Below are positions 55,420-64,000 of a stretch of DNA of 64,000 bases, piece by piece (position 1 is the stretch's first letter; each line of letters starts with the position of its first letter). Under the pieces are notes generated by a model. That model searched no databases. It was not told where the DNA came from and saw only the letters and a list, made by a program, of their open reading frames with translations. The DNA is taken from the NCBI GenBank assembly GCA_015680905.1, contig CM027378.1:44675001-44739000 (forward strand). Direction: 5' to 3'. The position numbers were made by a program, and so were the translations under genes. Source of the DNA: Coptis chinensis (Eukaryota; Streptophyta; Magnoliopsida; Ranunculales; Ranunculaceae).

Positions 55420-57270
55420 ATGAGATTAAGGTTAGGTAGAGAAAAAACGATTAACGTAATCTATCATGAACGTCAACACACAAACCTATCTAGTATACCA
55501 CACACTACACCTAAAATAATGGCTGAAGAAAGAGAGTTTCCTCTCTCTGACTATTACAAAGCCTTGAACGATATCCCAAAATCTTGCATCGTTCTTGCAG
55601 ACCCAGTGGGGGATTTCTGAATTCCCCCAAATATATTTAATTTGTTACCCATTTTTCATGGGTTAGACCATAAAAAACATTATCAGCATATGCGTAGGAT
55701 TGAACAAGTCCTTACCACATGCCATCATCCTACGGTTGGTGCGCAACAAATTAAACTGAGGGTGTTTCCTTTCACCCTAGCTGACAAGGCGGCGTCTTGG
55801 TTAACTGCCCAAGCGCCTAATTCTATGGACTCATGGGCCAAACTTGTTCAACTATTTATAGAACATTTTTACCCACCACTGAAGACAGATGAAATGCTTT
55901 CCAAGATTCATTTTTTTCGACAGAATCCTCATGAATCCTTTTCAGAGGCTTGGAATCGTTTCACTGACCTTCTTATAGAGTGTCCACATCATAACCTTGT
56001 GAAAGACACATTAGTTCGTGCCTTTTTCAAGGGACTTTTACACCACCATAAAGAGGTCCTTGATATAATGAATGGGGGTAGCTTCCTCAGTAAAGGAGCC
56101 TCAGAGGCTTATAAGTTTTTAGAAGGTCAAACAAAGCATAATAATAATTGGGGGGGTGGGGGGTAGTGACGATATCCCCGCTCTGCTAGTTCTTCTTCAA
56201 CAGTTAAGGCTGCTAGTATGTTTGAGATTAAACCCAATCTTGAGCTTAAAACTTTAATCGAATCTCTCACTAGAAAGGTAGAAGCTATTTCTATTCAACA
56301 AAAGCCTATCCCCGTCATGAATATTAACTCTAACCCATGTAATTTCTGTTTGAGTCCTGAGCATCTCGACTCCTATTGTCCTCTCGCATATGAACAACAA
56401 ACATCACAATAAGATAATGTTTGCTCTATTAATAGCTATTCTATTCCTAACGCCCCTTGGAGACAACATCCCAACTTCAGCTGGAGAAATAATCAACAAG
56501 TTACACCTCTAGGGTTTAATAATCAAAATGTTAGGCCAGCAAACAATTACAACCAAGCTTCACCACGACAAGGACAAGAACAAGGGAATTATAATAATTA
56601 TAACAATAATAATTATAATGCTAATAGAGGTATCGTTCTGGTTAATCATAACTATCACAACCCACCTGTTAATAATTAATGTGACATAGTTCTTGTCACA
56701 CAACCTGTAACAAACACTCCTCCACAACCGGATCGTTTCGACGCCTTATGCAAACGCAACAACTGATTTTATAGTCCATCCAACTTTCCTTACAGTAGTT
56801 AGCCCAAGAGAAAGTACAACCCAAAGGCGTGTTTCCAAGACAAGCGATACCTAATCCTAAAATAACAAACACAGCCTTTGAGGTAAACGGAAATACTAGT
56901 AATAAAAATGGAAATGTAGGTGAGCTAAATGCCATCACCACTCTCCGTTCTGGCAGAGTGGTTGATAACGCCATAACTATGCCTGTAGTTACCCCACCAG
57001 TAGTCCCTACATCGGATATTGAACTAGATACCGAAATAGAAACTGAAGATCCTACCCCTGTAGAGGTACCAGTTAAACCACAACCTAAGAAACAAAAAGC
57101 CAAGGTTAGACATCCTATTGATCCATACGCTAAATATAGAGAGAAACCACCGTTTCTCCAGAGATTAGCCATGTTAACCAATGATACGAATTTCGATGAG
57201 ATTATAGAGGTTTTCAAAAATCTAACGATAAACCTACCCTTTCTGGAAGCGATTAAATAGTTATCTCACC
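55420..57270 (+). pseudogene. gag: Ath4 gag
   Basis: Start ATG 55420 (MRLRLGREKTINV), aligned with Ath3 gag. An in-frame TGA at 55618-55620 interrupts it. The gag domain then stays open (LPIFHGLDHKKHYQHMRRIEQVL, ADKAASWLTAQAPNSMDSWAKLVQLF, FFKGLLHHHKEVLDIMNGG) to 56166, where a G-rich slippage tract shifts the frame. The CCHC knuckle (CNFCLSPEHLDSYC) is in 56218-56412. The C-terminal part is open at 56829-57260, ending in FKNLTINLPFL. Confidence 0.85.
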
Positions 57271-58245
57271 ATGTTAAGTTTTTTAAAGAGTTGTGCACTA
57301 CTAGGCGTAAGACAAATATTCCTAAAAACGCCTTTTTAACTGAACAGTTTCCAACCTTATCTGAACATAATGGAATCGTTAAGTACAAGGAGCCTGGTTG
57401 TCCTACTGTACAATGCACCTTAGGAGATTCCCACACGACGACTACTCTATTAGACCTGGGGGTAAGTGTTAACTTACTCCCATATTATTTATATAAACAA
57501 ATAGGTCTATAGGAGATGCAACCTACTAAAATGATGTTGCAATTAGCGGATCGGTCTATTAAGTATCCTAAGGGTGTGGTTGAAAATGTGCTTGTTAAGG
57601 TTCATGATTTCTACTATCCTGCTGATTTTGTTATCCTCGATACAGAAGTCGCTAACGACTCTGTTTCGATCATCTTAGGGCGTCCCTTCTTGGCAACTGC
57701 CAACGCGTTTATAAATTGCCGTGATGGTTCGATGTCCATGTCTTTTGGCCATCTTTCTGTTGAGGTCAATGTTTTTAAAATGATGAAAGAGTTACCAGAT
57801 TTGTCTATAGATGGGGAGGTTAGCATGATCGAGAGTTTGGCTCAAGACTATTTTAATAACACGTTTCCAGAAAACTAGATGCATAAATTCCTTTCCATTG
57901 AAAGTTCAAATTTTGAGGATGACTACTACATAAAGGAAGTCAATGCCCTCTTCGAGTCTACACCTACCATAGACCCTTCTGTTGCTCCATCTACTGAGTT
58001 TGAAGACCTGTTACCTAAACAAGTCTTCACTACTCAAGATGAGGAACCACCAGAAGCCTTTATCGACACTCCCACCACCCCGGTGCTTAAACCTCTTACT
58101 TTTGAGTTGAAGGATATTTAACTTGATCTGGATGGTAGTCATCCAGTAATTATATCTTCTTTGTTGTCTGCAGATGAAGAGGCACGTTTGATTAGGGTAA
58201 TTAGGGAACATCGTTCAGCGATTGGTTGGTCCCTAGACGACATTG
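57271..58245 (+). pseudogene. Ath4 protease and linker, active site altered
   Basis: The protease region is open for long stretches (57291-57512 and 57516-57878). The catalytic DTG is DLG here (LLDLGVSVNLLP), which should inactivate it. ILGRPFLATANA is the usual second protease motif. The linker follows (57879-58121) up to RSAIGWSLDDIE, where the deletion starts. Confidence 0.8.
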
Positions 58246-59671
58246 AGGAGACAAAAGAGGGGTACAAAATGTAGTTGCCAACCACTTATCTAGACTAACA
58301 AATGATGATGATAGTGATTATGAGTCAATACCTGACTCCTTTCCTGATGAGCATCTGTATGTTTTTTTTTCTGCACCATGGTATGTTGACATTGTGAATT
58401 ATTTAGCGTCTGATATTCTTCCTGATGTTTGGTCAAGAAATAAACGTAAGAAGTTCTTGGCCAGAGTTAAGCTGTACTACTAGGATGAGCCCTACCTTTT
58501 TAAGTATTGTGCGGATCAGATTATTCGTCATTGTTTCCCCAGTGGGAATATAATGAGGTTCTATCGTTCTGCCACGACAAAGAGTGTGGTGGCCATTTTA
58601 GTGGTATGAAAACAGCTGCTAAAATTCTTCAATGTGGGTTTTATTGGCCTACTCTTTTTAAAGATGCCCAAGTGCATTGCAAGACGTGTGTTCGGTGCCC
58701 ACCAACTTAGGCGAATCACTAAGCGTAATATGATGCCATTAAATCCAATCATGGTGGTAGAAATATTTTATGTATGGGGCATTGATTTCGTGGGTCCTTT
58801 TCCTGTTTCCCACGGTTTCATTTATATTCTAGTTGTCGTGGACTACGTGTCTAAATGGATAGAAGCCGTGGCTTGCCGTAGCAATGGCCATAAGACAGTT
58901 GTATTTTTTGTTAAGGAATACATTTTCTGTCGGTTTGGCATTCATAAAGCCATCATTAGTGATGGGAGAACACATTTTTGCAACAAAGTTATTGCATCTC
59001 TAATTAAAAAGTATGGAGTTACACATAAAGTGACAACTCCTTATCATCCACAAACTAGCGGCCAAGTAGAAGTTTCTAATAGGGAAATCAAAAAGATCTT
59101 AGAAACAACTGCAAATCCTGATATGAAAGATTGGTCTAAGCGTCTAACTGATGCCTTATGAGCGTATATGACTACTTTAAAAACTCCTATAGGTATGTCT
59201 CCCTTCAGACTTGTATTTGGGAAACCTTGTCATTTGTCCGTTGAATTGGAGCACCGTGCTATGTGAACTATAAAAAGCCTTAACTTCAATTTTGATGAGG
59301 TGGGTGTCAAGCGCAAGTTGTAATTGAATGAGCTTGAAGAAATCCGTAGCGATTCTTATGATCTCGTGAAGGATTATAAAGCTAACATGAAACGTGTTCA
59401 TGATAAGCAAATCTTGCGCAAAGAGTTTGTGGTAGGTCAAAAGGTCTTGCTTTACAACTCCCGTCTACATATTTTTTTCGGGAAATTAAAAACCCGTTGG
59501 TCCAGTCCTTTTCTGGTTACTGAAGTCACCCCTTACGGGGAAATCACCTTGGTAAATCCCAAGGACAACAATATCTTTCAAGTCAATGGCCAACGGTTAA
59601 AACATTTTCACGAGTTAATGTCCCCTGATGTGGAAGAAGTTCTTTTACAGGACCCTGTCTATGAGGACTGA
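58246..59671 (+). pseudogene. Ath4 RNase H exit and integrase, RT deleted upstream
   Basis: At about 58246-58251 the linker (DDIE) is joined directly to the end of RNase H (TKEGYKM/ADHLSRL-equivalent), removing what is about 1.3 kb in Ath1 (2540-3841). The integrase shows [63 protein letters not shown] and [16 protein letters not shown]. The DDE residues are kept, but in-frame stops (for example at 59159-59161) and frame changes break it. The C-terminus ends LLQDPVYED. Confidence 0.85.
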
Positions 59672-60698
59672 CCTTTGTTGTTTGGTGTACTTCCTTACAC
59701 TTCCATATATTGGTAAGTGCATCATTCAGATAACCGGGCCCTCCATATGGATTGTGTGGCTGTAAGTACCGGATCCTAAGACCACGTTTAACATAATTCA
59801 CGTTTTCCACTATTGCATGTTTTCATGGTTTTTGAGTCATGTTCCTTTATAGTGTGAATTATATCTTTATTGCTTTTCGTTTTCCTTATATTAATACGTA
59901 TTCATAAAAAGAGGAAAAAAAAATTTAAACCATAAAAATAGCAATATAGGAAGTCTTGGGAATCTGACTTTAAAAGACCCACGTTTAAAACAAATTTTCT
60001 AAACTCTGTTATATAAAATTTGTTTGGGGGTGGCGTGTTGGTTTTTCCGTCTTTGATTGTTCAACTTTCCATTTTTGTTGCGTATGACGTTTAATCGTAT
60101 TTTGATTCGGGTTGACATTATCTATGAATTTAGATTTCATTTGTTCGCATAATTTATGTCATTCAGGCACTTCGAGGCATTTTTCACATTTTTATATGTC
60201 AACCATAGTTAGAATAAAGTATTTTATGGATCATTGGATTGGAAATTCTCTCCTGATCGTTTCCATATCTCATTCGCAAAAATCGGACCGGTAACGAATT
60301 AGCAATTTTAGTTTGAAGTTTGCGCGCATAAAAACGGAATTGTTAAAAATCGAATTATGCTTGGGCCCAAATAGCGCACACATGTGCGTCTCCTTCCTCA
60401 AAACAAAAACAGATCGCGAGTTTCTTCTTCATTTCGCCAAAAAAAAAAAAAAAAAAAAAAAAAACCAAACCCTAACAAAAAAAAAAAAAAACCAAATACC
60501 ACCACGCCAAAAAAGTTTCCCCCATTCCAAAACTTCTCTACATCATCTCCACCACCATTACCAATAGTTTAAACCACCGAAAAAAAAAAAATCCAAATAC
60601 CATCGCGACCACCTCACCCATTCCAAATTTTTGAGTGAGTTTGATTTAAACTCATTCCCCACATTGCACTCAAGCCCACAAATCGACTCAAAACTTCA
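59672..60698 (+). other. Ath4 spacer between pol and aORF1
   Basis: Non-coding. AAACAAATTTT pairs with AAAATTTGTTT just before GGGGGTGG (tract at 60022-60033). A poly-A run (60439-60464) and further A-rich stretches follow. Confidence 0.6.
60022..60033 (+). promoter_or_regulatory. Polypurine-like tract after Ath4 pol
   Basis: GTTTGGGGGTGG with an 11-bp stem hairpin upstream; same arrangement as Ath1 5575-5611 but with a longer, different loop. Confidence 0.5.
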
Positions 60699-61844
60699 AT
60701 GGCTAAAAAACAAAGACTTTTGCTGGAACAGGTTTTTACCGCCGACCACTTTACGTCGTTTTTTAATGACGAGATGATTAGGGGGGATTGGAATAGGTTG
60801 TGGTATTCGGAGAATTACTTCTACCACTCCGATTTGGTGTCGCAATTTTATAAGAAGAGGGAGTTGGAGGGTCAGAAAATTATTGTGAAGATGTCTGGGG
60901 CGAGGAGAGAAGTTTCTAGAGATTTGTTGGCTGAGATTTTAGGCAATACGCCAGAACCTCATCTCGAAGCCACCTTGCAAGAATCCTAGTATGCTGAAGT
61001 TCCTGCATTGATGAAAGACACTGTCTTGGAGGGACAGTACAATCCGAAATCACATTGTGTCCGACAGTCATCTCTGCGAACCAACCAGCTGGCTGTAGCT
61101 CAGTGGATTGGTAAGAACGTCATTGGGAAAGAGAAAGTTAGCGACATCAGGTTGAACTATCTGCATGTTCTCTGGATATTACAGGAGAAGAGGTATAAAT
61201 TCTGCATCCTCGATTTTATATTACATATGATTAGAGGAGTTGGAAAAAGTATTGCACCCTTCCCTGTATTGATCACTAAGATCATGATGTCTTTTGGGAC
61301 TGTTACAAAATCTGATCGTATTATGTTAAAGTTACATTCAAATGCAACTATTTATACAGAGTGTATCCAATTTATACAGAGGTTGCCGGAGGATAGGGTA
61401 GTTGATTCGGATGATGAGGAGGAGGATACGACATGTTTTGATGCCAATGCCTTGGAGAGGTGTACTTCTTATATAGAACGCATGTCAGTGTTGCATCATG
61501 GCTTGCGTTCCATTAATAATATCTGTGAAGACTTACGGACTAGGAAGGTTAGAATTCAAAATAAACAAAAGAACCTTCAGACGAATTTTGAATTGCTCAA
61601 CGATGGTGAAAAGGATCTCTAGGCTAACATGGAGACTCTCGCCCAACGTGAGGATGCACATTGGGTAGAGATGAAGGCATTTATGGAGGCACATCGCCGG
61701 TTCCAAGTGGAAATTCTAGAATGCATGCCACCCATAGGGGGGGGGGGGTTCTTCCTCAGAGGAGTTTGTGAGGCATGAGCGTCGTCGCCGAAGGACGGAT
61801 AGCTCGGGTCCATCTCCTAGGGCCCATCTTCATCTCGTGGCTAG
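60699..61844 (+). pseudogene. Ath4 accessory ORF1 (aORF1), two in-frame nonsense codons
   Basis: Start ATG 60699 (MAKKQRLLLEQVFTADHF). One frame runs to about 61736, broken only by TAG at 60987-60989 and 61620-61622. Motifs: SFFNDEMIRGDWNRLWY, DLVSQFYKKRELEG, VLWILQEKRYKFCILDFILHMIRGVGKS, LITKIMMSF and acidic DSDDEEEDT. A G12 run at 61737-61748 then shifts the frame before the RHERRRRRTD basic patch. This is the best preserved N-terminus of aORF1 and defines the start used for the other copies. No signal peptide or membrane helix. Confidence 0.75.
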
Positions 61845-62335
61845 TTGTTTAGGAAATTTATTGTTTTGATGTTGTTTTTATTGTTTTTAGTAGATTGGAT
61901 GTTAAGTTGTTAAATTCAATAGTTAAATTTGAATTATGTAGTTAATTGTTATTTTAATTTCTATTTTAATTTAAATTGGGTTTTGTCTAAGCATGCGATG
62001 ATTTTTGCGTAAATCCCACATTCCCGAGCTGTTAGGGGGTGGTATTCTTATTGTTAGCATTGCTTTTATCTGATCCACCATTTTAGAAGTAATTTTGCAA
62101 TGAGTTGGTCGAGAATATTGCTATTATTGGTGTGGCTATGATTAGATATTGTGGTAGGATGAAATTTCAATGAGTTAGGAAGTTGCTATTCTAAATTCAA
62201 TCTAAAAGATATTAGATTTGTTTTGGAATAAGGAATATGGGTTATTTCCGTTTTAGGTTTTGGAATTATTTTGTTTCCGGCAATTGTCTTAAATTTTTTT
62301 GGCAACTTGTCGATTCGTTTTAGAAACTAAAACCC

Positions 62336-62342
62336 TATATAT
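62336..62342 (+). promoter_or_regulatory. TATA-like box upstream of Ath4 aORF2
   Basis: TATATAT, followed by CATTCTACACACAAAACCCA, at the same place as the TATTTAAA boxes of Ath1 and Ath3. Confidence 0.4.
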
Positions 62343-62449
62343 CCTTGATTCATTCTACACACAAAACCCACACATCTCACTTTCATCTCTCACCCTAAAC
62401 CTCTACATTTTTCCTTTTATTTTTCATTTCATCCTGCTCTTCACACACA

Positions 62450-62580
62450 GAGCGCGCCCCGCGCCCTACCAAGACCATTTCTGAGCGCGCCTAGCACTGA
62501 AACGCTTGTAATTCGATTTAGAAAGGAGTGCGACCCGCGCCCTTCAAAGGCCATTTCGGAGCGCACCCTGCGCCTTGACC
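62450..62580 (+). repeat. GC-rich repeat before Ath4 aORF2
   Basis: GAGCGCGCCCCGCGCCCT at 62450 and GAGTGCGACCCGCGCCCT at 62526 are 76 bp apart. The segment GGAGTGCGACCYGCGCC, and the CTGAMACGC...TGTAA...TCGA stretch before it, are shared with the 77-bp leader repeat at 54977-55207. Confidence 0.6.
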
Positions 62581-62659
62581 TTCGCAAACACTATAATTTT
62601 CTGATTTTTTGAGAGTTTTCCAGGGTCGTTTGCAGCTCTTCTAGAGAGTAATTATTGTG

Positions 62660-63571
62660 ATGGCATCTCCTACAGTCATACCTGAGTAGTCTTTCGAAGA
62701 CTTATTGGGAAGCGAGACCTATGGAGGTTGGTTCCACGACAAGATCTTACAGTTAGAATGGCAACATCTACTGGTAAGTGATGACGACTCGTATTCACCC
62801 CAGCTTACTGCATATTTCTACAATAATGTTAATTTCTTTTGTCAACTTGATGGAAAACAAAAATTCTCTGTCGTAGTTAATGACACGATAATGGAATTCA
62901 GTAAGAATTTGGTAGCGTTGGTTTCGGGATTGCCTTTGCCTAATCTTACAAACACGTGGGGATATATGATTGATAATGCATACCTCTATGACTATGCGTA
63001 TTTCCAGGAGTATTATGGGGGAGGGGTGTTTCGTGTAATGTACCAAGGGCGATATAACATAACCCTTGGTAGCTTGTCCCTGAATGTAGGCACCACCATA
63101 TTATTCATCCTGATGAATATTTTAGGGGACTGGCAGTTTACTTCTGCAAATAGTACTGCTGGTGACATTTTCCTTGCTTTAGCTAAGGGACGTCGCCTAT
63201 ATGACATTCCCAGAGTTGTAGTGGCTAGTCTAAAAAGAGCCCATATCATGAGGCATAAGTATCTTCTTATGCCTGCTTTGGTTTGTCGCATCATGCGCGG
63301 TTGTTTACCTGAATTCAGTACCCAGTTCATGGATTGGGTTAGGGTTGAAATCATGAGACCCACCAATTGCGTGGTTTGTTCATTTCGAGTTATGACTTGG
63401 CCGGGATGGCAGGTGCAACCTCATTTGGTTGCTCCTTACACCCCATCAGACCGAGTAACACTTGATAGGTTAGCACAGGTTGATGATACACGGCAAAGCG
63501 CTTGGCAAATTATCATACCGTGGCAGGACGCAAAAGAGCCTTGGTCTTATGAAGAGGAGGATGACACTTAA
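62660..63571 (+). pseudogene. Ath4 accessory ORF2 (aORF2), one nonsense codon
   Basis: Start ATG 62660 (MASPTVIPE). Codon 10 is TAG (62687-62689) where Ath3 has a Gln codon; after it the frame is open to TAA at 63571, so the protein would be 303 residues. Motifs: ETYGGWFHDKI, YSPQLTAYFYNNVNFF, LVALVSGLPLPN, GRYNITLGSLSLNVGTTILF, GDIFLALAKGRRLYDIPRV, KYLLMPALVCRIMRGCLP and an acidic EEEDDT end. Mostly soluble by eye, no signal peptide. It is the most complete aORF2 here. Function unknown. Confidence 0.78.
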
Positions 63572-64000
63572 ACGATGGAGATAAGGTAAATTTTTATTTT
63601 AGTTAGTGTCTGCTTATGTCCCAAGCAATTTGATTCTTGTTAACCTCATAACGGGTGGAACTCATATAGAGTTGCGTCTGTTTTTATTTTTCTATATTAG
63701 TATGTTTTAACTTTATTTTGCTAATGCACTAAATTTTCACGCATTTCAATGGTAACTCCGATCCTCCTTAATTCTTTACTTTGAGGACAAAGCATCTTTT
63801 TGTTTGGGGGTGGCATAGAAACACGCGTAAATTAAGGCACCTGTTAGGATATATAAAAGTTCAAAAAAAAATAATAATAAATAAATAAAAAATAATATAT
63901 AAAAAGTTATGCTATACACTTAAGAATATTTATATTGTTTTCTTTCTCTATGCTCTTAATAATCTAGAAGTTTCACGTTAGCTTTTGCATTAGAATAGTT
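63572..64000 (+). other. Ath4 start of non-coding 3' region
   Basis: CTTTG-AGGA-CAAAG hairpin (63779-63792) followed by TTTGGGGGTGG (63803-63813), as in Ath1. The rest is AT-rich and runs off the window. Confidence 0.6.

Larger units (their letters stand above)
61845..62659 (+). other. Ath4 spacer between aORF1 and aORF2
   Basis: Polypurine-like TTAGGGGGTGG at 62032-62042, TATATAT at 62336-62342, the GC-rich repeat (62450-62580, period 76), and an acceptor-like TTTTCCAG ending at 62623. Confidence 0.65.
53230..64000 (+). mobile_element. Ath4: Athila-like retrotransposon, 3' end outside window, RT deleted
   Basis: 5' LTR 53230-54823, mutated primer site, leader with 77-bp repeats, gag, protease, integrase, aORF1, aORF2 and an internal polypurine-like tract. 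RT and most of RNase H are missing. Its sequence is clearly diverged from Ath1 and Ath3. It is inserted in RLP copy 2. The target duplication cannot be checked. Confidence 0.92.

Overview
This window is nuclear DNA of a seed plant, most likely a eudicot. The evidence is plant-lineage Ty3/gypsy retrotransposons (Athila-like and Tat-like), a fragmented leucine-rich-repeat receptor-like protein (RLP) gene and a Mutator-like (MULE) transposase relic. The species cannot be named from the sequence. About 58 of 64 kb is LTR retrotransposon. No intact host gene, rRNA, tRNA gene or CRISPR array was seen.

Layout. (1) 1-12450: Ath1, an Athila-like element on the + strand whose 5' part lies outside the window; its 3' LTR is 10976-12450. 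(2) 12451-15378: a decayed MULE transposase, a minisatellite and a possible hAT-type end. (3) 15395-16517: the 3' part of an RLP pseudogene on the - strand. (4) 16518-51828: Tat1, a Tat-like element (+) inserted in the RLP gene (TSD ctaga); the RLP reading frame resumes at 51829-52018. (5) 22010-50894: Ath2, an Athila-like element (-) inserted in a tandem array inside Tat1 (TSD gggct). (6) 31977-46752: Ath3, an Athila-like element (-) inserted in the integrase of Ath2 (TSD atgcc). (7) 52019-53229: AT-rich DNA and a second RLP fragment. (8) 53230-64000: Ath4, an Athila-like element (+) cut by the window end. I read all three nested junctions by eye; each has a perfect 5-bp target-site duplication.

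Gene content. The Athila-like elements have the order LTR, tRNA-Asp-type primer site, GC-rich leader, gag with a CCHC zinc knuckle, protease, RT, RNase H, integrase, accessory ORFs (aORFs), a long non-coding 3' region, polypurine tract and LTR. Ath1, Ath3 and Ath4 carry two aORFs (aORF1, aORF2). Ath2 carries three, two of them aORF1-like. The aORFs look distantly related to one another and resemble the plant-specific domain often annotated as 'putative plant transposon protein' in Athila env-like regions, but they show no signal peptide or membrane anchor. Several elements lack a different module: Ath2 has no gag/protease, Ath4 has no RT and only the end of RNase H, and Tat1 has no integrase. 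All copies carry frameshifts or nonsense codons, so none looks autonomous.

The most unusual signals are outside the classical genes. Polypurine-tract-like TTTGGGGGTGG copies follow pol and the accessory ORFs, often behind a hairpin. A GC-rich repeat with a period near 77 bp occurs both in the 5' leader and in front of aORF2. A conserved TATA-like box and a CCAG acceptor-like site lie upstream of aORF2. A conserved structured non-coding block precedes the 3' LTR. Together these suggest a modular, separately expressed accessory-gene region; that function is inference.
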